Both the position numbers and the translations under genes were made by a program. Under the pieces are notes generated by a model. It was not told where the DNA came from, ran no database searches, and worked only from the letters and a program-made list of their open reading frames with translations. This document shows, piece after piece, positions 11,609-23,967 of a DNA stretch of 64,000 nucleotides. How positions within the stretch are numbered: position 1 is the stretch's first letter; each line of letters begins with the position of its first letter. The DNA is from Neckera pumila (Eukaryota > Streptophyta > Bryopsida > Hypnales > Neckeraceae), in the NCBI GenBank assembly GCA_963969595.1, contig OZ018416.1, forward strand, positions 932,501 to 996,500, given 5' to 3'.

Positions 11609-12876
11609 TTAAGCCGTAGGCCGCACTCCTCGTGCGAGCTGTGCAAGCTCCAGAAGCTGACTAGGAACCTGCAAAATATTAAGCACCACATTTTGAGTGT
11701 GCTAACTCTAAATTTTTTGAAACAAGTCACAAGAAGTGGAGTAACTGGAATGAATTCGAGACACAGTAGACATTGAAGAAGACAAGACCTGCAGGAGGAG
11801 CACATCAACTTTGCTGCGAGCGAGCTTAAGCGATTTGAGCGATCCTTCCACATTGACTCTGGAGATCGACGAGTTTTCCTTCAACCCGGACGACACCATG
11901 CTCTGGGCACACATATCCTCCTCCACCAACGCTAGCCCTTGCAGAAGCTGTCAACATCATACCGTGGTGTTGAGTGAGCGTTCACAAATGATAATTAAAC
12001 ACAGAAGAATATCCTTAGCAATAGATCATTTCCTTCCGTCAACAGAGAAAGGAGAAGAATCTTGTCGGAGCAATCACAAGCCCGTGAGCTTACCTGCTCC
12101 GAAAATTCTTCATTAATCTCGAGCTCTTGGACCAGTCTTGGTAAATTGATCTTCAGACGATTGTACAAGAGCGTCAACGCCCTGAAAAGCAAGCAGGTTG
12201 TGAATCGAAGCTCTAAAAATTTGACACCAACGACTATAACTACATTTGAAAGATGCTGTTCCCGTCAAATCGCAGAGGGAGTTTTGTAATTATACTTGTG
12301 CCGAGATTTGCATTCGATGGATGGTCCGAACTTCGACTTGGCTTGCAGAAAGAAGGTGGAGAGAGCAGGAATCATGTCGCGAGCGTCCAGAATCGCCACC
12401 ACGGCCATTTCAACGGGATCCTCCGTTACGTCGGCTTGTCCTCCCTACATACACAATCATCTTTCACCGATTAGGGCCAAAGAAAAGGTAAAACATCATC
12501 ACCTTCCGGTGCGATGAGGAAACCAGTTTAGGTCAAACCATTCTCACAAGCATCCTACTGAATATTTAAAAATCAACAGGGGAAAGCCGATTTCTACCAG
12601 AGCCACGGAATGCTTGATGAGCAAGGGCCACGCCATGACGGCCAACACGCGCCTCCGCCCGCAGTTCACCTCTCTTCGCTTCACTCGAACCTCCGCATCG
12701 TCTTCTGTACCAAACCTCCGTGGACTCCACTTCTCACTAACAGCTTCTTCTCCATCTTTCGGTGCTCGAGCTGAGCACCTTACCCTGAAAGTGAACTCGA
12801 CGAATTTGTGTGAAGGTTTGGAGATCAAGGAAGTTGCGTGCCGCAACTGCAAGGTACTAGGGCTAATCCTGTCCAT
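11609..12876 (-). CDS. Predicted chloroplast-targeted protein of unknown family, 5 exons
   Basis: Exons in coding order: 12876-12598, 12444-12296, 12181-12094, 11947-11789 and 11668-11609. Boundaries are GT-AG and phases agree through to TAA, giving 244 residues. I do not recognise the family. The first about 35 residues are Ser/Thr/Arg-rich with few acids and end in RVRCSA, typical of a plastid transit peptide. An acidic linker follows, then a run of arginines (74-76) and a hydrophobic stretch (77-87), as in a bipartite thylakoid-lumen signal with twin-arginine character. The rest is helical and leucine-rich (for example YNRLKINLPRLVQELEI), ending in a short exon LLELAQLARGV. The donor of exon 4 (GTCTTG) is weak; reading through instead would add 26 residues to a stop at about 11,708. 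Lumen location is inference. Confidence 0.7.
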
Positions 12877-13876
12877 TGTCTTCTATTTCAAACCTCCACA
12901 ACAAAATCAATACAGCAAGGCTTCCGACGCCTTTCAGGTTTCTCTGCCATTACCGCTCGGGCGCTACGATACGCTCATATCGAAGTCCTCCAAAGAAGCG
13001 ACTTTAAAAAAAACAAGAAAATAATATTGAGCTCTAGAGACAATTGAATCTGCGAAAATTGTGATACATAGACCGAGCCTGCGGATACAATGGCTGGGAA
13101 ATACGGAGTACTAAACAAGGAGCACTGCAATACTAAACAAAGGAGCAATGCAAGACAAGCTACTTGGAGAGCGCCGGATGTCGCCGACTCAGGGGGACAA
13201 GGGCGAGATTCGGCAGTAGCATGACTCGGAACTCGCAACAGCAGGGACAGGTGGGCGGCTATGGCAGGACGAGAGAGCCAAGGAAGGGCGAATGTGACGA
13301 AACAACATGATTTGCAAGGAAATTGAGGTGGCTGGGCACGCCGTTTTGGAACCAGAGCTTTTTTTCTGGCCACAGGCACGAGCCTTTTCTTGTTGCGTGG
13401 CGTGAGGGATGAATTTCCGTCGATGATCACGATCACTTCCACATTGAAATCAAAGGCACGCCAAGCTACGGCGTGGATCTTCTTCTTCACGTTCCTTTGT
13501 CGCCATCGCCCTGTGAACGTCGCAGATTCACAATTACCGGTACGTGCATAACGGCGGGAGTTTTCGATCTCTAAATTGACAGTCTCACGTAACCTCGGAC
13601 AATTCCATTGTCACGACGTAACTCAAATCTGGAGTACATGGTTGTGCAAAATTGTAAGGAGTACATGATATAGACTAAGACTTGGAATTGGTAAAGGATT
13701 GCACTTTTTCTACTATTAGGGTGTAGATTTGAGTTACCTCTGTTAATCTTAATTAGGGTGCTATAATCTTGGGTGATAGGATATTTTCGATGAAGATCAT
13801 AGATTTTGAGAAATTAGGAGTAAAGTTTCTAACATGTCACTACAAGATTTACATATCATGGTAATGTTTTTTTTTT
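12877..13876. other. 5' flank of the plastid-protein gene; unexplained open frame on the minus strand
   Basis: The minus strand is open from about 13,613 to 12,975, but it has no ATG at a sensible place and no recognisable domain, and it ends in low-complexity Phe/Leu codons. It is probably the GC-richer promoter and 5' region of the gene at 12,876. From about 13,700 the sequence becomes AT-rich and leads into a repeat element. Confidence 0.4.
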
Positions 13877-14793
13877 TTAACCCCTAAAGTTCCATGACTA
13901 TGTTCTCACCGAAAACGCTCAAAAACTACCATTTTTAGTACAAGTATCCAATTTTTTTCTTAAAACATTTTTTTACACATGTAACCATAGGATCTTGTAG
14001 TATGCTGACTTGAGAACATATGTTGAAAATTTCAGGAACTTCTACCACATGGATTGCAAGATATATGCATTCAAATTCACTAAAACTATTCTTTTGGCCC
14101 TGTGAAAAACAGGGCAGCAGCACTTCACAAGCTCACTTTTCAATGAAAAAATGTCCAAAATAATGGTGCTTCAAGTTGGCTACATGCTTGAAAATTTTCA
14201 CTTCATTTGGAATTGTACACAAAAAACATACACAAAAAAAATAGTAAGTAGATAGTAGTAGAGAATGATTCAAAATACTAAATTGTCAAGAATTTAATTA
14301 TGGAATTGAAAAATGCTATTTTCAATGGTGGAAATGTTGTAATAAACAATCTACATCCTAGGATTTTATTTATTTCAAAAAATATTAAAAATTGATTAAG
14401 ATTAAGGACTTCAAAATTTATTTTAGAGTAGAAAATCCATAACTGACCACAAACTAAAAATCTTCATAACTTTTGACTCCTTGATCAAACTAGGATGATT
14501 CAAAGCTTTTTACCTATATATAATTCTAGAAAATCAATTTCAAATTTTTGTTTTCCAAAAAAGTTTTTTTTTTTATCTGCTCGGACTCCCCAATTACAAA
14601 AAAAAGTAATATATTAGGCCACAACTTTTGACTTGTATTTCCAAATGTCATGAAATTTGGTGCATATGAAAGATATTCCTTGCCCCCACCTTCTATTAAA
14701 ATTTCAACCAAAAATATGGAAATCTCTAGTCGTACGTACTTGCCCAAAAATTATATACGGCCAAAAAATGCATATTGGTCCTTTAGGAGTTAA
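13877..14793. repeat. TTAACCCCTAAAG repeat family, subfamily I, copy 1
   Basis: The element starts TTAACCCCTAAAGTTCC and ends GGTCCTTTAGGAGTTAA, so it has short terminal inverted repeats. Its interior matches 37,488-38,127 along most of its length (shared landmarks: ACACATGTAACCATAGGATC, GGTGCTTC, GAAAGATATTCCT). It is non-coding and contains poly-T runs. No clear target-site duplication was found. Confidence 0.7.
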
Positions 14794-14871
14794 TGAATCA
14801 AGTTTTCAAATTATTGATTTTTTTGCCAAGCAATGGATAAAACTGTGTTAAATCATACAAACCGAAAAGAA

Positions 14872-15048
14872 AGGAGCAATTGTAGCTTACTATGGGATGC
14901 TATACATCTAGAGGCTAGGCCATTCCCCCTAAGACCAATTGCACAAATTTCAGCCTTTTGTCCAATCACAAATGAAGATTTCAAGCATCTTACACAACAA
15001 ATCGGCCAAGCCTCTAGGTGTAAAGCGTCCCTAAGCAATTGCTCTTCT
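14872..15048. repeat. Short foldback (MITE-like), 177 bp
   Basis: The left arm begins AGGAGCAATTG and the right arm ends GCAATTGCTCTT. About 57 bp of each arm pair imperfectly, including CTAGAGGC with GCCTCTAG. It lies in the 3' spacer of the SNARE gene. The target duplication is unclear. Confidence 0.5.
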
Positions 15049-15901
15049 TAGATCTCCTTGCTAAGGTACAAGGTCTCATTGAGATTATGAAATAGCTCCC
15101 ATAGACTAGGGAGCCTGTTGTTGTCGTGAAGGGGGGCACTTTAAATAAAATTCCTTTCGGAACTTTCGGAATCTTTAAGAGGAATATTCCATCTGTAGGT
15201 GAACGGTTTGGACTGACAGTGGTTAATAGTGTTTAACCATGCTGGGGCTGGTTAATCCTTCAGATCTATTTTGCTACATGGTTTCTGGGCTGGAATGGTT
15301 ACTTCTATAGGGTGGTTGCTTCCACAACAAGGTTTTCGACTGCACAAGCAAATGCTTTCGTGTGGGACTTTACAAGGTTTTCATTCCCAGCATGGACGTG
15401 ACGTGACGTTGTATTCATAGCACTTTGTGGCAAACAGGGAAGTGAAATGTTCCTCTTTCAAGGATCAAGTAACATAGGCACAGCTAGAAAACTGTACCTC
15501 AAACTGAAGAATATTAATGCCAGTTGAAGCGTTTGCCATTTCAGAAGCAGCAACTGCGTCAACGGAAGGTCAATGCGCTTCGTTGACGAAGAGTCACAAG
15601 GCACCTGAAACATCTAAAACCAATAGAAAGAAATTTTACTGACTAGCTGGACTAAGTACTACGGTATATATTACAACAGAGGCCGAGCTCTATATAATTC
15701 TAGTTCTCACTTTAAGAGCGAAACAGATCAGAAAGTGGAGGATACTTTCGCCATTAGAGCCCGGTCCTGGAAAATATGTCGGCGGTCCGGAGAACTTCGG
15801 TATTAGTATGGAAAGTTGAAACGAGTCTGCTAGAAACTCGCTGGAAATGGACATTGAGGAAGCTCCAGTTAAATTCAAGATATTCAATTCAAGTCGGACA
15901 C
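15049..15901. other. 3' flank of the SNARE gene; no gene seen
   Basis: Moderate GC spacer. It probably includes the SNARE 3' UTR, since that gene is on the minus strand and stops at 15,902. No recognisable frame or element. Confidence 0.4.
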
Positions 15902-18900
15902 TCATTTCATCAGCAATCGCCTGGCAGCTGGCGGTGTTGGAACCACAATATCCTTGTTGTCTGGATGAACGAGCTGGAAGGATCAAGAAACCACGAACAA
16001 ATTAGAATATCAAGCTGGAGAGTTTACATCTGACAACAACTTTAAAACTAACATAATGGATTATATAGTAATGTAAGGGGTTAAGTAGTACTACGTACAA
16101 TTGTATTGGATAAATCAAATATATACTCTTCCATTTTCTGAATAGAGACTACACAGTTGGTCGTTAGAAAGCCCCTGACAGATTCTAATATCTGCGTACA
16201 AAAGTGTGCAATGTAATGTCTCTAAGTCGAGGTGGGAAATTACCTTGACAACGATGAATGCGATGATACCCACAACGATGAGAAATAGAAAGAACAAAAT
16301 GCATTTGTCTGTTGCAATCTGCAGTGCACATAAAATGGAAATCAGAGTGTCTGAAGTTAGAAAATTAGCTCTGAGTTGCTGAAGTCGAGGTCCTCTTTTA
16401 CTTTCCATAAGTCGAGGTTCTCTATTCTATCAGTCCGATATTCAACCTGTCCCTTCGACTCGGTACTTTCACTGCACGAAGATTTACACTATCGAACTGC
16501 CTACGTATATGTCATCTGTTACAAAACATTCTGCTGAAAGGGTTTGAATATTTGCCGAACCTGTCGAACAGTATGTTTGATGAGCTTTGACGCTTTTCTA
16601 AGTGAGAACCGGCGACTATTTGACCTGTCTGGTTGCTCTGCCTGCAGAATTCAATATAATCGTACTTAGCAATAGAATCCACAGATTACATTGACCTTGA
16701 CGCGTAAAGATCGATTTTGGTATCCCACCCACCACAATCAAAAGCTTGCTGACACTTTTCACGGTCTACAGAGAGCTACCCCACAGTCGTCTGAATACAA
16801 AGGACATTTGGAATAATGGACATGGTTAGCAAAGGGTAGTCTGACATACCTGTCCTTTCAAAGTTGTAGCGGTTTCTGCCCCAAGACTGGTAGCGTCTTC
16901 CACGGCCTGTGCCGGTAAAATCAATTAGACGACGAATCTTAGATAATAAGATTTTTTTCACATCTGAACGGACCATGATCAGGTACCAAATTCGCATAAT
17001 TCATTATTTACAGAAGAGCATACAACTTTGCTTAATGATGTGAGGACGGTTCTAGACAATTTACCGACCTTCTTAGGCATTTCAATTGATTCATGGTCTT
17101 TTTCACCCATCTGTTTGGTTGCAGTTTCAACGACTTCCGGATTCGACAGGGCTGGAGGTGGAAGACATATCAACGGTTGTCAATCAAATTGCATCAGTTC
17201 CTTGAAACAATGTAGGAACTGTAACGCTTAGATAATCAAAACATGAAGCAACAGAATGACAAGGAATAGGTTCTTTAGACACAAATTTGAGTTTTCATGC
17301 ATTTTCTGAGTAGGGGTCGTTTATGAACTTCCCTGCAGGAGGCACGAGACCAGATCTTTTCCACGCAGAATAAAGAAAGGAGAAATCTACTCTCGAACTT
17401 TTTTCTGAAAAGCGAGACACAAGGACCACGACTCCAACGGAGAAAACTAACTTGAGGCAACGCGAGCATCCATGTCACGCGCTGGATCGGCAAAAGAACC
17501 TCCATCGAGAAGTTCTTGCTTGTTCCCGAACGAGCTTGTGTACGTCTTCCTCAGTGCAACGTAAGAGTTGAGCTCCTTGATCTGCGAATTTTTTTTAACA
17601 AGTCAGAGAATAATCCTATTACAAAATTTTAAGCATTCACTCAAAAGAATCGATACCATGAACTGAGCGCATAAGCCAAATGAGCAGGCATGGACTGACT
17701 GCAAGTAAGGTCAGTAGTTAGCTCTCTCACAAGAGCGCAATGCTTACTAGTGATTGCTTTTTCTCGGTCAGCAACTTCGTTGTTTCCGGAGGGGCTCTGC
17801 CTTCATCCTCCTTGATCTCTCTATCAAACTCTTTTATCATCCTGCGATACATTTCATCACACTGTATAATTCAGATTACCATTCTGAAGAGAGAATTGCA
17901 GCGATTCAAGCTGCGTTCTAAAGAGAAAATGGCTCTCTTGGATAGAAAAATCTTAAGTCATTAATTGCTGTGCTCATTTCATCACAGCGATCAATTCTTC
18001 AATCCAATCCACAGCTAAATCTAAAACAGAGAAGTTTATTACACATCAACCTTCAAATGAGATACAACAACACAGGTGACAACACAAAAAATGATAGAAT
18101 GGGTGAAGAGAAAGTGGGATAGCCAGTCCTTTAAACATGAAGGACTAAAAGACGCAGTACAAAGAGATTGCCAATGATGCCTGTGCACAGAATGTAAATC
18201 TTGAGCAAATGAAGCAAGGCAAACCTCTTGGCCTCGCGCATCTTGGCAGTCAGCTCTTCCAGCTGCTTGCTCTGCCTTCCCGCATCTTTAACCTTATCTA
18301 ATCGTTGAAAACCAGTCCTGCCACACCACAAATCACCGACTTGAGGAAAAACATTCGAATATCCGGGCAAGATGAACGATCCTTGCAGCACATAAATCCA
18401 ATAGGCGAGTCCCGAAACACCGGGTGCTTCCTTTCTTACATTTATCGTTAACCCTTAAAATCTAAGTGGAATTTAAGTTCCGTTTAAATTTTCTTTCAAT
18501 GCTCAGAATGTCCATAACCACACCTTCTTGATTTATGGAAATTTGAGCTGGCGCAGGAAACAATACTACCGCCTATTGTCAATTCTAGCTGCAAGATCAG
18601 ACTCTAACTAGTCCCGTGGTGTGAGACGTTAACCCCATGGACCGTCATGAGAGAGGCTTCAATCAAGGAAATGCAAGCGACTACTGCATTCTCAGCTAAT
18701 CCTACCAGACGGGAACCGATCGGTGGCAGTTGACACTACACAGATACGCAATCCTGTGAAAAAATATTAAGAAGTTGCACACATTGAACGAGTTTAGAGA
18801 AGGACAGGCAGCAAGAACTTATGTCACATCTATTCTACACCATGAGCAAAAGAAGAAATGACAACGCAAGAATACTCACGAGAGAAGCTTGAAGATATCC

Positions 18901-18953
18901 TGGACTTCTTTCTCAAGGCTTGCCAGCTGAGGCGGCAATGTCGACGAAGCCAT
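15902..18953 (-). CDS. NPSN: Novel plant SNARE (NPSN-type Qb-SNARE), 9 exons, divergent
   Basis: A tail-anchored Qb-SNARE for membrane fusion; known NPSN proteins act at the plasma membrane and cell plate. Exons in coding order: 18953-18880, 18317-18225, 17841-17748, 17581-17452, 17151-17069, 16906-16850, 16641-16561, 16318-16244 and 15973-15902. Phases agree throughout, giving 252 residues (NPSN usually about 265). Family landmarks: N-terminal helices with RQSKQLEELTAKMREAKR and IKEFDREIKEDE, ELNSYVALRKTY, the SNARE start LSNPEVVE, the zero-layer region TTLKGQ at about 172-177, FSLRKASKLIK, the anchor following ATDKC (about 210-228), and the tail PDNKDI...PPAARRLL. The exon at 16,641 is about four residues shorter than expected inside the SNARE motif and has RSNSRR where the family has hydrophobic layers. 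It is either a diverged paralogue or an early pseudogene; no stop or frameshift is seen. Confidence 0.88.
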
Positions 18954-19640
18954 AGCTGCGACCTCGTCTGCAATTCAGTCGAAACACACACAGTCGACAC
19001 ACCCGGCCCTAAGCCGTTCCCTGAAATTCCACTGCGGCTCTCAGGTTCCAATTCTCATAGGCATTGCAGCCACTTTAATCTCCAATTGAGTTCCTCCGCT
19101 CGGCACTTCAAAGCAATAGCTCAAGAGAATCTCCACAGCAAGCGATCGCTCCAACTCTGCCACACCTCTCGCTCTCTCACACACAATGTCAGTGCTTCTC
19201 AATCTTACGGGAAGTAGCGGCAACGACCTAATGCAACCAAGAGACACAATTCACGAGAAGACATCCGTTGGAAAGAGGAAGCTGCTAGGAGAGCGGCATT
19301 GATCATAGCGCCGTCCGGACATGGAGAAGGATGTGCCGAACGACATCGCCAAACACTCGAAGACGTCGATGACCGATGACGAGTGCTCCGCAGAAGTGGC
19401 AACAGTCTTCTGGCAGGCCTTCCTCTGACGTAGGATGAACGTTGGGAATAGGATGAAGATCATCCATGAGGAACGAATGGCGTTGGTCGGGGTTGTATCG
19501 GACGGCGGGATTACCGAGGCAGAGAGGAATTTCAAACTTTCAAATTTGGGCTCCGAGACTCCCGGGCTGCTTTGACACTACCTCCGTCAAATGGAGCCTA
19601 CCTTCAATCCTGTAACTTATCGGAATTCATCAGTAACCCC
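18954..19640. promoter_or_regulatory. Promoter region of the SNARE gene
   Basis: A GC-richer stretch next to the SNARE start codon, which reads on the minus strand. It holds overlapping short frames on both strands (for example 94 codons at 19,251-19,535 on the minus strand) with no recognisable domain. The change to AT-rich repeats near 19,640 probably marks the edge of the gene island. Confidence 0.4.
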
Positions 19641-22589
19641 TAAATGCCCGAAGGCACTCAATTTGGGTGTCGACAATACTTTGCAGTTAAATAAAACCTA
19701 ACCAAGTTGATATTTTTAGCTTTTTATATTTTAGTAAAATTCTATTTGAAGTCTAATTTTAGCATCAAAAATCCGATTTTGAAAATGATATATTATGATT
19801 TTTCTATTCAAGATTTTGTGCAAGGGTACCATTGTAATCTTGATTTTCTATAGTATTGAGGGCTCTTGGAAATAGACATTAGATCTTGGAGGAAATACAC
19901 TAGATCTTGGAGGAAAAATCAGATTAAAAATTTCCTTTAAAAAAATTGTTGAGTAGATTTTGAGAAGCTATAGACTGATTAGGGTTATGTATGTTAGGCC
20001 CTTTGACCTCATATTTTTTTGGTAACCAACTTTTTAGATTTGACATGTGAAAAGAGGATTGAAAGACTTCAAAGCACTTTCATAGTTTTTCTATGTGATC
20101 TCTAATATATCTAGTTTGAATTTATATGGTTACAATTAAGAAAAAAATGATACAATTAATCAAACAGTTGTCTTTTTGTTCAATTTAGAGCAAATTCCTA
20201 GAAGCTCAAAAAAGGCCTTTGGCATTTAGGATATAAGAATTCTCTTGCTCTAATTCATGCAACCTAAGTTATATTATTCAGTTTGCACAATAGACATGGC
20301 AAAAAATTGATTTGTTTGTTATAGATTGTTGTAGAAGAAATTGTCTTCTATGGGTGCATACTTGGGTGGTGCATGCAAGTGTGCAAGGGTTGTGATTGGC
20401 CTATAATTCCTAGGCCTTTTTAACACCCACTATGGGGGTACATTTTGCATGGGGCACCTACGCAATCCACAACTACAATCCCCTATAAGAAACTCCATAT
20501 TCATTTGGCCATGCTTGTTACTCAAGGGAGAGACCTTACTAGGAAAAATCCCCAAAGTAGGAATGGAATCTAAATCTACAAAGTTTTCTCTGTCTTCCTT
20601 TACATGTATCATTGTACCTAGTAGTAGCGGTCAGCAAAAAGTATTTTTTAAAACAAATGCCAAAGTTGTTGAAATTTTATTTTTTCCAAAAATAAAATTG
20701 TATTGGAAGAAAATATTCTTTTCTACTTTCAGGCATCTACCAATTTACATTTGCCGACTTTAATTAAAGATTTGGTAGAGAATGCCAACTGTGACCTCTG
20801 GATATGGTAGTTTAAGTCCTATTTTGTTTGTTGATTTTGTAGGCATATTTTCAATACATAATATAACACTCTAGTGGATATGTGATAATTTCAAAATTTT
20901 ACAAGAGCAAAGGAGGTGCAACTAATAGGCATCATTCTCCTTGGACAAGAAGTGGTTCACAAGAGTGTCTGAGTGGTTGTGGTATTCATTCTGAAAATAA
21001 GAAATTCTTCACCAAATGAATGTGGCTTGTTGAAATTTAGGCGTGGTATTTCCAATGGGCAAATTCTTTTGATGCACTACTCCTTGCACTACGCACTGTT
21101 GGCAGAATTATGGTAAAATTTTGGAGCACAATGTCAATATGTCAACAACCTCTAATCCATAGCTACCTTTGAAAGTTCAAATTTACAGCCCAATGATGTG
21201 TAGATGTATACTAACTAAGTGGTTAAGCTCTGTGTACTAACATTGTTTTATGGCATATTTGTAAATCAAATGAATTTTCACAAGTTTCAACAACAATTTG
21301 AAAATGATAGACTCAACTAGTTGAGAGACTCAAACATTTTGCAAAGATATACAATTTATTAGTCTGTGATCTAGAGCGAATACTATAATGCAAGTGTTTC
21401 AATTTGTAGTGCCCATCAGCATGTCACATTGAGCCACAAAGCGGAGTGAGATGTGCTCACTACAAGCTTGCACAAAGCTTTAACGTGAATCAACCCATTA
21501 CCACCAGACTTCTCAATTCTACCTTCATGTACTTGTGGTGTACATTTTTCCTCGGAAAAAATGGAGAAGGGTGGCGATAATAGGCTGGTTCACCTTAATG
21601 GAAATTAATGAATTGAAATTGTACCTATGTAGGTGTTGTATATTTTTGGACATCCTTTTACATGTTAAAACACCTCCATTATATCTTTGAAAATTTCCAT
21701 GCAAGTGACTAATATAACTACCAACTAGGCACAAAATTTCTTTTTCCTAACTTCAAACTTTATAATCTTGCAATCTTTGTGGTCAAATGGTCTAAAAGAT
21801 TTTCTTGTAGTAGTCTAGTACAAATTTATAATGTTGAAAAGTTGAAAAAATATTTTTTGTATTTTAGTTATTTTTAATGCACTCAAAATTGACAATTTTG
21901 GACACATTTTGTAAAAAATCAGAAAGCTTCAAAAGTAGGCAAAAAATCTCTTCAAGCAAAAATTAATATAGGCTCCGAATTTGTCAACTTGCCAAAGGAC
22001 CTTGGTAAGAATGTGAAGGAAGTTGATTACAAGGAGTTGTGCAAAATTAATGACATTAGATGTTTTTTAGCTCCTTTGAAGGGCTGTGAGTTCCTTGGGT
22101 TGCCAGGGTCAGGGGAACAGCCTCGCAGCAGTCCGCAGCTGTTGCGTGACGTGGCTGAGCAATTGCCATGTCACCATTTATTTTTTATTTTTTTTAAATT
22201 TTTTATTTTATTTTAGATTTTTCAAAAAAAAAATTCAAAAAAAAATTCAAATCTAATAGCGGCCGTTCCCAATCTGCCAAGGGAACAGCGTCGGGGGAGC
22301 TGGCCTGAAACGGCCCTTTAGTCCCCCCGAATCTCTTCTAATGAGGATATTAGACAGTGCATGGACTTGTACTTTATATACCCAATATTGGACACAAATT
22401 CTCAACCTTAAAAGAGCAATTTGAAACACCACAAAATAACTTGACACTACTAGAGAAACTTATGTCCATTCCAACATAAATTCAGCATAGTTCTATCAAT
22501 AAATAGGGTTGGTTAGGACATTTTACTTCAAACACTTTTTAGCATAGTTTTGTTGATAATGCCACGTAGGATGAGTGTCTTCATGAATG
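19641..22589. other. AT-rich repeat-derived spacer, no gene seen
   Basis: Low-complexity AT-rich DNA with scattered pieces similar to the TTAACCCC repeat family. A short GC-rich island at about 22,080-22,320 contains two GGGAACAGC(C/G)TCG motifs. No reading frame has coding character. Confidence 0.5.
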
Positions 22590-23915
22590 TGCCACGTCAA
22601 TAAAGATCATCTGGTAGGTCATCAAAAATTGTTATTATTTTGATTACTCTTATTATTATTATTAATACCAAAAAATTATTGTTACTCAAAAATCCACTAT
22701 ATAGACTACCACATAGGGCAGACTTGCCGTGCAAGTAGGGATGCCATGTCATCAAACCCACCACGGGGTGAAACTACCACATCAATAACTAACAAATTTT
22801 ACCTAAAAATAAATGAAAGTTTCAAAAATAAATTTTACACTTGAAAATTTAGGGTAAAAATTTCAGCACTATATTCAAAATAATTCAATACTATCTAGCA
22901 ATTGAACATTGGATGCCGCTTACCATGGAGTTCTAAGAGAGAAGAAGACAAGGCCTTTATAGAAGTGGGGTGGTAGAAAGTAAGAGAACCCATGTGGGAT
23001 ATGTAAATTAGGATAAGTAGGAGCTCAATCGCTCAAGTAGGAATTGTACCTAAAGTAGAATTTTAACCTCATTTAGGCATAGTAGATTAAATTTTTTCAA
23101 AGAACTTTGACCTAGAAAAAATTGAAAAATCTACTTAAATTTCATTTCCAAAAATCTTTTTGAGATTTTAAGATTCTAATAAAAAGTTATGGACAAATTT
23201 CAGAAAGGATATTTAAAATTGTCAAAGAAAATGTCCTTTCCAACCTCTCTCTGGAATTTGTCTATAACCTTTGATTGGAGTCTCAAAATCTCAAAAGGAC
23301 TTCGGCTTGATTTCCCAACTTTCTTAGTTCAAAGCTTTTTGAAAACACTTATTCTACTATGCCTAAATGAGGTTTGAAGTTCTACTTTAACCACAATTCC
23401 TACTTTTGATCTAACTATGAGCAATTGAAGTCCTACTAATCCTAATTTACATATTCTACATGGGTTGTCTTACCTCTCACCACCCCACTTGTATAAAGGG
23501 CTTGTCTTCTTCTTTCTTTGAACACCATGGTAAGTGGCATTCAAAGTTCAATTATATTGAACTGATCAAGTTAAAATTCAAATACATTAATCAATTTAAA
23601 TTGATTTGAATGTAATGATGAATACTTTAAAATTGCATAATCTACTTTGGAAACTTTAATTTATTCATTTATATGTGTAAATGTGATGGCTACTAATGTG
23701 GCAGTCCTATCCACATTGTGGATTTGATGGCATCACTATCTACGTAGCAATTTTTATCTATATGCATTCCTATCCACGTTGTGGATTTGATGGCATCACT
23801 ATCTATGTAGCAATTTTTACCTATGTGGCAGTCCTATGTGGCAGATTTTTGAGAAATAATATTTTTTTTGTTAATATTAATAGTAATAATAAATTTTAAT
23901 GATGTGGTAGTTGGT
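22590..23915. repeat. Large imperfect palindrome (foldback), about 1.3 kb
   Basis: The left arm pairs with the right arm around a centre near 23,230. Landmarks: TGAACATTGGATGCCGCTTACCATGG (in part) near 22,905 mirrors CCATGGTAAGTGGCATTCAA near 23,526; TAGGATAAGTAGGAGCTCAA mirrors the AGTCCTACTAATCCTA region; the ATTATTATTATTAATA stretch near 22,650 mirrors TTAATATTAATAGTAATAA near 23,875. The arms are diverged and the right arm carries a local tandem duplication. Non-coding. Confidence 0.65.
23701..23844. repeat. Two-unit tandem repeat, 63-64 bp, in the right arm of the palindrome
   Basis: Units 23,701-23,763 and 23,764-23,827 differ at only a few positions. A third partial unit (GCAGTCCTATGTGGCAG) follows. 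Near-identity of the units means the duplication is recent relative to the decayed arms. Confidence 0.85.
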
Positions 23916-23967
23916 ATTGGGCTCTTGTACCAAACATTTTACAAAGAACACGTTTAGGCAATCTATA

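Noticed and set aside
12975..13613. Long open frame on the minus strand upstream of the plastid-protein gene
   Set aside because: No sensible start, no domain, and a low-complexity C-terminus; better explained as promoter or 5' region.
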